A DNA stretch of 64,000 nucleotides from Candidatus Zixiibacteriota bacterium (lineage in GTDB: Bacteria; Zixibacteria; MSB-5A5; DG-27), in assembly GCA_030605835.1 (NCBI GenBank), contig JAUWHO010000023.1, positions 302,896-366,895 on the forward strand. The letters are read 5' to 3'. The position numbers were made by a program, and so were the translations under genes. The notes below the pieces were generated by a model. It saw only the letters and a program-made list of their open reading frames with translations. It ran no database searches and was not told the origin of the DNA. Shown piece after piece: positions 16,544-24,931 of this stretch; positions within the stretch are counted from its first letter, which is position 1, and every line of letters starts with the position of its first letter.

Positions 16544-16567
16544 TTCCCACTTTATCCTGAGTGGGAA
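16544..16567. repeat. Perfect 8-bp hairpin downstream of the RRM gene
   Basis: TTCCCACT pairs with AGTGGGAA around TTATCCTG, followed by ATCTCAAA. A partner with the same 5' arm lies at 17222-17245 on the other side of the RRM gene. Confidence 0.65.
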
Positions 16568-16707
16568 ATCTCAAAGGCATTTATCAACATCCTGAATTGC
16601 ACTATGCCGACCGGCATCCATGCAAGATATAAAAAGGGATTGGCTCATCACCAATCCCCTCTTCGTTTCTAAGGTAAACCCGTTTACTGGCAGAAGACGA
16701 AAACCCT

Positions 16708-17001
16708 CTACCAGGAGCGGCGTCCGCCACCCCAACCGCCTCCACCGCCACGATCATCGCTGCGGGGACGCGCCTCATTTACCTTCAGCGTGCGACCGTC
16801 CAGTTCCGTTCCATTCAGGCTGGAAATTGCCGCTTGCGCTTCCGCTTTAGTGAACATTTCCACGAAGCCGAATCCTCTCGATTCTCCCGTGTACTTGTCC
16901 TTGACAATGTTCACGCTTGAAACCTCGCCATGGCTTGCAAATGCCTGGCGAAGAGCTTCTTCTGTCGTGCTGGACGACAGATTTCCGACGTAGAGCTTCA
17001 T
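16708..17001 (-). CDS. RRM-domain RNA-binding protein with glycine-rich tail
   Basis: 97 residues: one RNA recognition motif (residues 1-78) with RNP2 LYVGNL and RNP1 RGFGFVEM, then a short Arg/Gly-rich tail (DDRGGGGGWGGGRRSW). Proteins of this shape in cyanobacteria and other bacteria bind single-stranded RNA and are often cold-induced. It is cytoplasmic and monocistronic. The ATG has GGAGAG four bases upstream. The AT-rich region upstream (17002-17283) could be a long 5' leader, which would fit temperature control, but nothing specific proves it. Confidence 0.93.
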   Translation of the reverse strand: MKLYVGNLSSSTTEEALRQAFASHGEVSSVNIVKDKYTGESRGFGFVEMFTKAEAQAAISSLNGTELDGRTLKVNEARPRSDDRGGGGGWGGGRRSW

Positions 17002-17221
17002 CTCACTCTCCTGTTTGGCTTATCTCGGATGCAGATTAACAAAAATATTAGCAACCCGAGATAAACAGATGGTTGCGCACCATTGCGCTCAAGTTTCCGT
17101 ATTAAAATTTTCAAAGGGGTGGATTACAAATACAAACCTTAAAAAAATTAACAGGGGAAACCCACGATTTTATCCAAATATATCGGCATAGTTTCTAAAT
17201 GCAACATTTATTTTGAGATAT

Positions 17222-17245
17222 TTCCCACTTTGAGCAAAGTAGGAA
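17222..17245. repeat. Hairpin upstream of the RRM gene
   Basis: TTCCCACT and AGTAGGAA (one mismatch) enclose TTGAGCAA. Its 5' arm is identical to the hairpin at 16544, so the RRM gene is bracketed by related hairpins. Confidence 0.55.
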
Positions 17246-17283
17246 ATTATAAACTGGTACTGTAGTTGATAGAAAGGCTAACC

Positions 17284-17508
17284 TCACTTCACCAGCATCA
17301 TTCTCCTGGTCTCGGTGAAATCCCCAGCCGTCAGCTTGTAGAAATAGAGACCGGATGAAACCTCCGAAGCATCCCAGACAACAGACCTGTATCCTGCCTG
17401 CTGTTTGCTGTCTACTAACGTGGCCACCTTCTGTCCTAGGGTATTGTGAACCTCCAGCTTGATGTGACCAGCAGCCGCCAGCTGGTAAGCGGCATTAGAG
17501 TAATAGGT
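17284..17508 (-). pseudogene. Headless sorting-domain fragment
   Basis: An uninterrupted minus-strand frame encodes NAAYQLAAAGHIKLEVHNTLGQKVATLVDS... to SSGLYFYKLTAGDFTETRRMMLVK-stop, about 75 codons. It is the complete last two thirds of the sorting domain, with no start codon and an in-frame stop just upstream. It is better preserved than the fragments at 14890 and 15227, so it is either recent or still exchanging sequence with intact copies. Confidence 0.8.
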
Positions 17509-17519
17509 ATCTATTCGCT

Positions 17520-17547
17520 ACTCACCACTCACCAATAACCACTCACT
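17520..17547. repeat. Degenerate 7-base tandem repeat (4 units)
   Basis: ACTCACC, ACTCACC, AATAACC, ACTCACT. It overlaps the stop codon of the glycosyltransferase gene and closely resembles the array at 6321, which likewise overlaps a gene end. Confidence 0.7.
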
Positions 17548-18778
17548 CCAACCTGCTGCGAAGCGAGGAGAAAATCAGAAGCAGCCCGTTGGCAGCATAG
17601 ATCCATATATAGGGCTCGACCGGGAAGCGGAATCTGGTGGAGCCGAACGCCGCCAAAGGAACGGCGAGGGCAAAATAGGCGATTGTCAGAATCAAGAGTA
17701 TAGAGCCGAAGTTGACCTGAAGACGAAATAGCCCAAGCAGGAACAAAAAGAGCATCACCAGTCCCACGCCGGAGGTGACAAATAGACGCCCGATTCGAGG
17801 GAGGCTGACAAATCCCTGCAGGTCATACCCCCTCCAGAATTCCCACAGCTCCTGCGCCTGCCAGAGCAGAAACGAAAAGGGTCTTTTCTTGATAACGCGG
17901 AGAGCTCCCTGCAAGTAGATTTTGTCGACCTCCTCACGGGAGTATCCCGCGTCCATCAGTCTGTTGCTGGCCTCCCAAACGTTGCCGCGCCTCTCGATTA
18001 CACTGTCAACCTCCACGGAGGCGGGCAAATCCAGGGTGACAGAGGTGTGGTGAGCAACCTTCAAGGTCAGATTGCGTCCCAGAAGGGGGGTGAAGCCGAC
18101 ATTGCCGGTTTTCGCATAGTTATACCAGAACCACGGCAGGATCACCAAAGCCACGCCGAGGATTGAAAGCAAGAAAAATCGCAGAACTCTCTTGAACGAC
18201 CGGTATTTCATCCACAACGGCACCAGGATCACGAAGGGTAGAAGCTGTTCCGGGGGCCTGCAAAGTATGTGATAACCCAGAAGTAACCCTGAGGCAAAAA
18301 AGTAAAAGGGCTGGTCTTTCTCCATAGCCAGCAATAAGAGCAGCACAAGTGCGCTCAAAGTGAGTATGGAAATAGGTTCGGAAAGGATGAAATTGGGGAA
18401 GATCAGCATATATGGGTTGAGCAGAAAGATGCTGGCGCCAATGACTGCCGGCAACTCTGCGACCACCTTTCTCCCGACCAGAAAGACAAAAATGCCCGCC
18501 AGCACCACCATGACTTGCTGCAAAAGAGCAACGGCGAAGTTGTTCTCGCCCGCAAGCGTATATACACCAGCTAAGAAGAGAGGGTAACCGGGGGTGCGCA
18601 GAACGTCCCTTTTCTCCAGCCCCGTGAAATAGTCCTCCCCGCTGGCGATGTTGATCGCCGGTATGGTATAGTCTTCGGTGTCCTGGCTTACGACGGGACC
18701 AAGCATCACCAGGCCGGCGACTCTGATAACCAGGCTTATGACTGCAAGGATGAGAAATAGTCTTAAGTGTTGAGACAC
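17543..18778 (-). CDS. GT-C-type membrane glycosyltransferase (ArnT/PMT-like)
   Basis: About 411 residues with 9-11 hydrophobic segments. An early acidic loop (GPVVSQDTEDYTIPA, residues about 20-35) and 'LRTPGYPLFLAGV' follow the first segment, as in ArnT/PMT-like lipid-linked sugar transferases. It probably moves a sugar from a polyprenyl phosphate donor onto an envelope acceptor. A consensus promoter (TTGACA-N17-TATACT, 18824-18852) overlaps an in-frame ATG at 18844, which has no ribosome site. I therefore prefer the GTG at 18778 (VSQHLRLFLIL), although its own ribosome site is weak. Substrate unknown. Confidence 0.75.
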   Translation of the reverse strand: MSQHLRLFLILAVISLVIRVAGLVMLGPVVSQDTEDYTIPAINIASGEDYFTGLEKRDVLRTPGYPLFLAGVYTLAGENNFAVALLQQVMVVLAGIFVFLVGRKVVAELPAVIGASIFLLNPYMLIFPNFILSEPISILTLSALVLLLLLAMEKDQPFYFFASGLLLGYHILCRPPEQLLPFVILVPLWMKYRSFKRVLRFFLLSILGVALVILPWFWYNYAKTGNVGFTPLLGRNLTLKVAHHTSVTLDLPASVEVDSVIERRGNVWEASNRLMDAGYSREEVDKIYLQGALRVIKKRPFSFLLWQAQELWEFWRGYDLQGFVSLPRIGRLFVTSGVGLVMLFLFLLGLFRLQVNFGSILLILTIAYFALAVPLAAFGSTRFRFPVEPYIWIYAANGLLLIFSSLRSRLE

Positions 18779-18823
18779 GGGGTTACGCTTGTCTTGTGAA
18801 CACTTCAGCGATTTGCATCGGTC

Positions 18824-18852
18824 AGTATATTTGCTCACTTGCATGATGTCAA
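18824..18852 (-). promoter_or_regulatory. Consensus sigma-70 promoter for the glycosyltransferase
   Basis: On the minus strand TTGACA, 17 bases, TATACT. It covers the apparent ATG at 18844 and so helps decide the start. Confidence 0.7.
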
Positions 18853-18939
18853 GGAGATTTGCGGAAGGACATCATTAGCAGATTTTCAATCGCAATCTGG
18901 AAGCTTTAGCAGCTAACTTGTGAAATAAATCACGAGCGC

Positions 18940-18968
18940 TTGCTTTTTTCAACTCTTTGTGGTATCAT
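18940..18968 (+). promoter_or_regulatory. Sigma-70-type promoter for amzA
   Basis: TTGCTT, 17 bases, TATCAT, about 30 bases before the ATG at 19001. Confidence 0.6.
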
Positions 18969-19000
18969 CTTCAACAAGAACCAGAGAGGACTGACAGTTA

Positions 19001-19558
19001 ATGGCTTTGACCAGCTCGATCGATATTCTGCCGCTGGGTTTCACAGACGAGGCTTTTCTCTCCAAGCTTTCGGAACGTCTGGGGACGATCTTGGGTCAAC
19101 CCGTTAATGTCCTGCAATCTAAGACAGAACCCAGCCACGCCTTTGATTCCCGCCGGAAACAGTATTCCTCAACCGATATCTTAAAAGAGATCTCGAGCAA
19201 ACGGGCCCCTGGTTCCCGCAAGATCATCGGGGTAACTGATGTGGATCTCTATGTTTCCAGCTTAAACTTCGTCTTCGGGCAGGCTCATCTCCGGGGACAG
19301 GCGGCGGTCATCTCGCTTGCTCGCCTGAGGCCCTCTTTTTACAGAGAAGACGAAGACAGCAAACTTCTCTTTTCCCGAACTGTTAAGGAAGCGGTTCACG
19401 AGCTGGGGCACACTTACGGCCTGACCCATTGCTCTGACCGGGGATGTGTCATGTCCTTCTCCAACAGCATCAGAGATGTGGATTTGAAGAGGGAAAGCTT
19501 CTGCGAGTCTTGCAAGCGTCGCTATGGCGAGATACTCAGAAGACAAAGTTGTCCATAG
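19001..19558 (+). CDS. amzA: Archaemetzincin-type zinc metalloprotease
   Basis: 185 residues with the exact archaemetzincin zinc signature HELGHTYGLTHC (HExxHxxGxxHC) near 129-140. The downstream Met (CVMSFSNS) and a CxxC pair (FCESCKRRY) that forms a second zinc site follow. The family is common in archaea and vertebrates and patchy in bacteria; it is a small soluble aminopeptidase-like protease with poorly known substrates. A promoter lies directly upstream, and proline dehydrogenase follows 130 bases later on the same strand, so the two may share a transcript and a role in peptide/proline catabolism (inference). Confidence 0.93.
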   Translation: MALTSSIDILPLGFTDEAFLSKLSERLGTILGQPVNVLQSKTEPSHAFDSRRKQYSSTDILKEISSKRAPGSRKIIGVTDVDLYVSSLNFVFGQAHLRGQAAVISLARLRPSFYREDEDSKLLFSRTVKEAVHELGHTYGLTHCSDRGCVMSFSNSIRDVDLKRESFCESCKRRYGEILRRQSCP

Positions 19559-19688
19559 CTCGGATGTAGCTCGCCACCCCCTGCCAGCGCTGACGGGGCT
19601 TCCCCATAAAACTATTGCCATCTGTAAAGGCTTTAATATATTTGGTAACCTTGAACATCATGGTTTTTCTTGGTCCCTGGAGAGATTG

Positions 19689-20537
19689 ATGAGCATATTA
19701 ACGTTTCTCGCCCGCAGGTTCATCGCCGGGGAGAAGATAGAGGATGCCGTCAGAGTCATAAAAAACCTGAACCGAAATGGGATGACTGCCACCCTCGACA
19801 TCCTCGGAGAGAACGTCAAAAGCGAACAAGAAGCCACCCGTAAAGCCGACAACTACATCCAGGCTCTGGAGACAATCGATAGAGAGAAGTTGAGCAGCCA
19901 TGCCTCCCTCAAGCTCACTCAGATGGGGATGGACGTCTCCGATGGTTTCTGTTATGACAACGTCAGTCGCATCCTCGAGAGGGCTTCATCGCTGAAGAAC
20001 TTCGTGCGGGTGGATATGGAGGGCTCCAATTATACCGGCAGGACCCTGGATTTGGTTTACCGGTGGCATGAAAGGTTTCCCAACATGGGAACGGTGATAC
20101 AGTCGATGCTTTTCCGCAGCTTAGAGGACATAAAGGAGCTTAATCGCCGGAAAATCAGGGTGCGGCTCTGTAAGGGCGCATATAAGGAGCCGAAAGAGAT
20201 CGCTTATCGGGACCGGAGGGATATAAATGAGAATTTCGTCACTCTGATGCAGCTTCTCCTCACGGAGGGCGACTATCCCGCCATCGCTACCCACGATGAG
20301 AAGCTGATTGAAGCCACCAAGGAGTTCGCCCAACAGGAGGGAATCGGCAAGGACCAGTTCGAGTTTCAGATGCTTTATGGAATTAGAAGGGGCCTGCAGC
20401 TGAGGCTCGCCCGGGAGGGGTATAATGTCCGGGTTTACGTTCCCTACGGGACTCACTGGCTGCCCTATTATCTGAGGAGATTAAGAGAGAAGAGGGAGAA
20501 CCTTCTCTTCTTCATTAGCAACTTTTTCAAGGACTGA
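19689..20537 (+). CDS. Proline dehydrogenase (monofunctional)
   Basis: About 282 residues matching the PRODH TIM-barrel: ARRFIAGE, 'GMTATLDILGE', 'SLKLTQMGMDV', 'VRVDMEGSNYTGRTLD', 'RLCKGAYKEP', 'IATHDE', 'EFQMLYGIR', 'RVYVPYGTHWLPYYLRRLRE'. It oxidises proline to pyrroline-5-carboxylate with FAD. I chose the ATG at 19689, preceded by GGAGAG; longer forms reach back over the amzA stop but lack family similarity. The 13 C-terminal residues (ENLLFFISNFFKD) recur, with silent and conservative changes, as an orphan piece after metF at 24717. Confidence 0.92.
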   Translation: MSILTFLARRFIAGEKIEDAVRVIKNLNRNGMTATLDILGENVKSEQEATRKADNYIQALETIDREKLSSHASLKLTQMGMDVSDGFCYDNVSRILERASSLKNFVRVDMEGSNYTGRTLDLVYRWHERFPNMGTVIQSMLFRSLEDIKELNRRKIRVRLCKGAYKEPKEIAYRDRRDINENFVTLMQLLLTEGDYPAIATHDEKLIEATKEFAQQEGIGKDQFEFQMLYGIRRGLQLRLAREGYNVRVYVPYGTHWLPYYLRRLREKRENLLFFISNFFKD

Positions 20538-20604
20538 TTTCCGAAACAAGTGTGAAATAGTGGACTTGGAAAAGATGGCTGAAGCAGACATTCATAGGTG
20601 AAAA

Positions 20605-21441
20605 ATGACCACGTGGTTAAGGATTCTCTTAATAGCAGGCCCTTTGCCTCTTGGAATATATTTGTCGACAGTAGAGGCAATACCAGCTGAAGGCAAGATA
20701 GTAGCTTGGATTGTCTGTGGGCTTATCTGCATATCTGGTGTGATTCTGACCCTGAAAGAAGAGGCAGACAAACGGAAGCAATCCAAGGAGACTACATACG
20801 GTCTATACTTGGCGCAGCGAGGGGAGTTGCGTGATAGCGGTCTTCCGACAGCGTACGTAAATGGTCTCGGAGAAAACCCCTTGCTAGAACATTCCTTCAA
20901 TGAGGGCCGAAAGCATGAGAATGAGTCTAGATTCAAGGAAGCTATCAAGGAATATCAAAAATGCCTAGACCACCCAAAAGCAACGTGTGAAAACAGAGTC
21001 GCTGCAAATATCCTTATAGGTAACTGCTATTACTCGCTATCCAGGTTGAAAGAGGCCGAGAAACACTATAGGGAAGGGTGGAGGCTATCTAAGCGAGTAA
21101 AGGACAAGAAGGAGAAGTTACAAGGGAGATCAGCGGCTGTTGGCAACATCGGTCTCATATACAGTGACCTGGGCAAGCCCGATGAAGCATTGAACTATCT
21201 CAAAGAGGCCTTAGAGATCCACAGAAAGATCGGCTATGAACAGGGAATAGCAAATCAACTTGGCAACATCGGTCTGATATACCATGACGTGGGCAAGCCC
21301 GATGAAGCATTGAACTATCTCAAAGAGGCCTTAGAGATATTCAAGCGGATACGCGCCCAGCCACAAATAGAAATGACGGTAAGGAACATCCGTACTGTCG
21401 AGGAAAAGAGCAAAAGGAGGGCGCAAGAGTCTAGCCAGTAG
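20605..21441 (+). CDS. Membrane-anchored TPR protein
   Basis: 278 residues. Two hydrophobic segments at about 5-24 and 34-52 form an N-terminal hairpin. After a charged linker, TPR-like helices run from about 88 to 265. The last full repeats (NIGLIY.D.GKPDEALNYLKEALEI) are 40 residues long and nearly identical at DNA level (positions 21144-21220 and 21264-21340, period 120), a sign of recent tandem duplication. TPRs mediate protein contacts; partner unknown. Codon use is more AT-rich than in neighbouring genes. It stands alone between the proline dehydrogenase and metE genes. Confidence 0.8.
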   Translation: MTTWLRILLIAGPLPLGIYLSTVEAIPAEGKIVAWIVCGLICISGVILTLKEEADKRKQSKETTYGLYLAQRGELRDSGLPTAYVNGLGENPLLEHSFNEGRKHENESRFKEAIKEYQKCLDHPKATCENRVAANILIGNCYYSLSRLKEAEKHYREGWRLSKRVKDKKEKLQGRSAAVGNIGLIYSDLGKPDEALNYLKEALEIHRKIGYEQGIANQLGNIGLIYHDVGKPDEALNYLKEALEIFKRIRAQPQIEMTVRNIRTVEEKSKRRAQESSQ

Positions 21442-21618
21442 AAAGATCAAACGGCTCCGAGCCGGCCCCGGGAATGCCTTGCACAGGTTTATCCGCGCGG
21501 GGTCTCTCGGGCGCAGATTTCACCAAGTGTGAAGACGGCAAATGGGCTTATCGCCACCGATTTTGTGCCGATTAAATGGAGATGACACTTGGGTTAGCGT
21601 AAATTCCACGAGGGTGAT

Positions 21619-23706
21619 ATGAAGACCACGACTTTGGGATTCCCAAACGTATATAAGTCCTTAATCAAGAAGGCGGTCGAGGGGTTCTGGAGAGGCAGGA
21701 GCACTTTAGACGATATCATCAGGGCTGAACAGGAGGTGCAGGCTTTCAATGCTCGGGCCCAAGTTAGCTTAGACCTCCAGCCGGTCTTCGATATAGACGT
21801 TTACGACAGGCTGCTGAGAACGGCGGTGATGTTTGGCATCGTCCCCAAACGTTTTGGCACCCCCCTGGAGGCAAATCAGGATCTGGAGGTGTATCTGTGC
21901 ATAGCTCGAGGTACCGCTCAAGCCCCCGCCTCTCCGATGGTGAAATGGTTCAATACCAATTATCATGTGGTTCAGCCCGAGTTTGAGCAAGACCCTCTCC
22001 TCGTCGCCGACACAAGGTTACCAGACTTTACTGGTGCCAACAAGAAACTGGCCTTAATAGGCCCCTGGACGCTTCTATGCTATGCTATAGACAAGACTGG
22101 ACAGGGAAAAGAAAAGCTCTTTGGAAAACTGACAGAACAATATGTCACTTTCATTAATAGCCTCCCCGATATTGTCGTCCAGCTTGAGGAGCCCTCGTTC
22201 CTAACAGATGGCATTCCCGAAGATTATGGAGATTTCACAGGAGAGCTGAAACGAGACATACATCTGCATGTCTATTTCGGCCCCGTGAATGAGTTTGCGG
22301 AGGGATTGTTTGCCCTGCCGGTAGAGGCAATTGGATTGGATTTCGTCGACGGCGCCTCCAATTTAGAGTTATTGGCACAATTCCCCGAAGATAAGGTATT
22401 GATTGCGGGAGTAATCAATGGAAGGAATGTCTGGCCAGCTTCTATAAGAACAAAGAGAACCTTAGAGGCCATCCTTGAGAAGATACCTGAGGAGAGACTG
22501 TATATTTCTCCCTCCTGTTCCTTGATGCACGTTCCTCTGACAGCGGAAGGTGAAGAGGGAGATTTCTCATTTGCAGTGGAGAAACTCCAGGAGCTGGAAG
22601 CCATAAGCAACAGAACCCTCAGCTACAGGGAGATTCAGGCTGAGGAGGTCACGCTGCCCGGGGAGAGATATGGTCGTTCAAGAAAGAGCTTCTGGATTAG
22701 CGATATTCCCTATCCGACAACCACCATCGGCAGTTTTCCCCAGACCCCGGAGCTGAGGAAAGCAAGAAGGGCCTGGAAAGAGGGAAAGACTTCTGATGCC
22801 GAATATGAGCAATTTGTGAAGGGATACATCCGGGATTGCGTCGAACGACAGGAAGAACTCGGATTGGACGTATTAGTTCACGGAGAGCCCGAAAGGGCGG
22901 ACATGGTTCAGTTCTTCGCCGAGCACTTTGAAGGCTTCGCCGCCATCAGAGGGGCGGTGCAATCCTATGGAACCAGGCATGTCCGACCTCCGGTCATAAC
23001 CGGGCCGATAAGACGGCCGGCGGCGATCACGGCTAAATGGATTCAATATGCCCAATCATTGACTGCCAAGCCGGTCAAGGGGATACTGACCGGTCCGGTG
23101 ACTATGGTGCAGTGGTCCTATCCCAGAGAAGACATATCGAGAGAAGCCCAATTCTATGAGGTTGCCGCAGCCTTGGCGGAAGAGGTCGACGATTTGGTGA
23201 GGGCAGGAATCAGACATATACAGATAGATGAACCCGCCCTCAGGGAAGCACTGCCCCTGGAACGTTCAAGGAGAGCTCTTTATCTGAAGCATGCCGTAAA
23301 CGCCTTCAGATTGGTCTATGCCCGCGTTCCCGACGAGATCGTGGTGCACTCGCATATGTGCTTCTCCGATTTCCCAGATATAATGTCGGCGATAAGGGAG
23401 ATGGGAGTGGACGTTTTGAGCATAGAGGACAGCAAGGCCAAGGGAAAGACCGCAGCCAGCATAAGGGAGGGTGGATTCCCGGGGTCAATCGGTCTGGGGG
23501 TTTTCGACGTACATAGTCCCAGAATTCCCACCGTAGAGGAAATGATTGTCATCCCCTCTTCTCTGAACATGGATCCCAGAAGGATCTGGATTAATCCCGA
23601 CTGCGGACTGAAGACCAGAACGAAGGAGGAAGCCTACACCCAGCTTTACAGGATGGTGGAAGCTGTGAAGATCCTCCGGGAGAGACAGCCGCTTACCCCT
23701 AAATAG
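21619..23706 (+). CDS. metE: Cobalamin-independent methionine synthase
   Basis: 695 residues, shorter than the 750 of E. coli MetE but with both barrels. The C-terminal catalytic barrel begins 'YPTTTIGSFPQTPELR' and carries the zinc ligands His and Cys in VHSHMCFSDF, Glu in SIEDSKAKG and Cys in INPDCGLKTR. It transfers the methyl group of 5-methyltetrahydrofolate to homocysteine. metF follows 10 bases later, giving a methyl-supply operon (MetF makes the methyl donor that MetE uses). I found no SAM riboswitch in the 177 bases upstream. GAGGGTG precedes the ATG. Confidence 0.95.
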   Translation: MKTTTLGFPNVYKSLIKKAVEGFWRGRSTLDDIIRAEQEVQAFNARAQVSLDLQPVFDIDVYDRLLRTAVMFGIVPKRFGTPLEANQDLEVYLCIARGTAQAPASPMVKWFNTNYHVVQPEFEQDPLLVADTRLPDFTGANKKLALIGPWTLLCYAIDKTGQGKEKLFGKLTEQYVTFINSLPDIVVQLEEPSFLTDGIPEDYGDFTGELKRDIHLHVYFGPVNEFAEGLFALPVEAIGLDFVDGASNLELLAQFPEDKVLIAGVINGRNVWPASIRTKRTLEAILEKIPEERLYISPSCSLMHVPLTAEGEEGDFSFAVEKLQELEAISNRTLSYREIQAEEVTLPGERYGRSRKSFWISDIPYPTTTIGSFPQTPELRKARRAWKEGKTSDAEYEQFVKGYIRDCVERQEELGLDVLVHGEPERADMVQFFAEHFEGFAAIRGAVQSYGTRHVRPPVITGPIRRPAAITAKWIQYAQSLTAKPVKGILTGPVTMVQWSYPREDISREAQFYEVAAALAEEVDDLVRAGIRHIQIDEPALREALPLERSRRALYLKHAVNAFRLVYARVPDEIVVHSHMCFSDFPDIMSAIREMGVDVLSIEDSKAKGKTAASIREGGFPGSIGLGVFDVHSPRIPTVEEMIVIPSSLNMDPRRIWINPDCGLKTRTKEEAYTQLYRMVEAVKILRERQPLTPK

Positions 23707-23716
23707 AAGCCCCGAT

Positions 23717-24694
23717 ATGCACTTAACCGAGTATCTGAAGCACAGAGGCGGGAAGACGCTAATCTCCATAGAGATTGTCCCGCCCCAAAAGGGGAAAAGC
23801 ATAGATCAAATATTCAGAGCCGTGGAAGATTTAATACAGTTTGATCCCGCTTTCGTCAGCGTCACCTCTCATGCTCACGAGAGAGTCATCCAAAGGGTGG
23901 ATGGTAAGAAGGTCCTGAGGGTCAAGAGAAAAAGACTGGACACCAACGCTATCTGTCTGGAACTGGCCGCCAGATACGGCATCGAACCGATACCCCACAT
24001 AATCTGTGCTGGTTTTACCAGAGACGAGACCGAAGACGCCCTTTACACCCTGAATTTTCATGAGATAGACAACCTCTTGGCCTTGAGGGGGGACCCTCCC
24101 AATAATCAAAAATACAAACCCAGAAGTCACGGGCATGGATATGCTTCTGATTTGGTTCAGCAGATAGCTGATCTGAATAAAGGCATTTATCTCGATCCTA
24201 TAGACAACCCCCTTAAGACCAATTTCTGCATCGGGGTTGCCGGATATCCAGAAAAGCATCCAGAAGCTTCTGATTTCAAGACCGACCTAAGACATCTGAA
24301 GAAGAAGGTTGACGAGGGCGCTGACTACATTTTAACCCAGATGTTTTTTGATAACAGCATTTATTACAGATTTCTCGAAAAGGCTAAACGGATTGGCATC
24401 ACGGCTCCAATTATCCCAGGCGTAAAACCGATATACTCGCTGAAACAGTTAACTTCTGTGCCCAACACCTTTCGGGTCAGCATTCCTGAGGAATTCAAGG
24501 AGGAGATGTTGAGATATGAAACTAGAGAGGATGTGAGGAAACTTGGCATTGAACATACCGTAAGACAATGCGAAGATCTGATTAGAAACGGTGTTCCCTG
24601 CATACACTTCTACACCATGAGCCGGGCTGACCCCACAACAGAAATCTTGAAGCAGACCTTTGGGGCTAGGGCCGGGAGAAGGATTAGGTTCTGA
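23717..24694 (+). CDS. metF: 5,10-methylenetetrahydrofolate reductase
   Basis: 325 residues, close to the family norm. The N-terminus 'SIEIVPPQKGKS' has the catalytic Glu of MetF, followed by 'FVSVTSHA', 'LALRGDPP', the FAD-contacting 'GVAGYPEKHPEA' and 'ILTQMFFDNSIYYRFLEKA'. It reduces methylene-THF to methyl-THF with NAD(P)H and FAD and feeds MetE encoded immediately upstream. A short orphan piece of a proline dehydrogenase gene follows the stop. Confidence 0.95.
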   Translation: MHLTEYLKHRGGKTLISIEIVPPQKGKSIDQIFRAVEDLIQFDPAFVSVTSHAHERVIQRVDGKKVLRVKRKRLDTNAICLELAARYGIEPIPHIICAGFTRDETEDALYTLNFHEIDNLLALRGDPPNNQKYKPRSHGHGYASDLVQQIADLNKGIYLDPIDNPLKTNFCIGVAGYPEKHPEASDFKTDLRHLKKKVDEGADYILTQMFFDNSIYYRFLEKAKRIGITAPIIPGVKPIYSLKQLTSVPNTFRVSIPEEFKEEMLRYETREDVRKLGIEHTVRQCEDLIRNGVPCIHFYTMSRADPTTEILKQTFGARAGRRIRF

Positions 24695-24716
24695 CAGGTC
24701 AAGTCAAGGAAAAAAA

Positions 24717-24758
24717 GAGAACTCACTCTTCTTCACCAGCAACTTTTTCAAAGATTGA
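24717..24758 (+). pseudogene. Orphan 3' end of a proline dehydrogenase gene
   Basis: Fourteen codons read ENSLFFTSNFFKD-stop against ENLLFFISNFFKD-stop at the end of the intact gene (20496-20537). Several differences are silent third-position changes (AAA/AAG, GAT/GAC), and similarity continues past the stop (GATTTCC). The upstream part of the second gene is missing. Confidence 0.75.
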
Positions 24759-24782
24759 TTTCCAAACTGACTACGATAGTTA

Positions 24783-24811
24783 TTGGCTCCTATCGAGCAT
24801 TTATATATAAT
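24783..24811 (+). promoter_or_regulatory. Sigma-70-type promoter for the methyltransferase
   Basis: TTGGCT, 17 bases, TATAAT, in an AT-rich patch about 45 bases upstream of the first possible ATG. Confidence 0.6.
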
Positions 24812-24836
24812 TTAGCGAATCGGCAATAGGGATGTG

Positions 24837-24857
24837 TATCCGAATCTGGTTCGGATA
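24837..24857. promoter_or_regulatory. Perfect inverted repeat between promoter and gene
   Basis: TATCCGAA and TTCGGATA enclose TCTGG. Its place just downstream of the promoter suggests an operator or leader hairpin; no regulator gene is adjacent. Confidence 0.45.
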
Positions 24858-24931
24858 TGCTGCATGTAAATGAGTTATGGGAAATACTATATTTGTTTGA
24901 GAAAAGGAATGATAGGGGCCAACCCGGCAAT

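Larger units (their letters stand above)
16191..16707. other. Intergenic region with hairpins
   Basis: About 515 bases between the DUF4097 and RRM genes, both on the minus strand. It holds a GGGGC...GCCCC hairpin (16513-16529) and a perfect TTCCCACT...AGTGGGAA hairpin (16544-16567). I see no gene or RNA family in the remainder. Confidence 0.6.

Noticed and set aside
21442..21618. SAM or other methionine-related riboswitch upstream of metE
   Set aside because: I looked for the conserved cores and found no convincing match.
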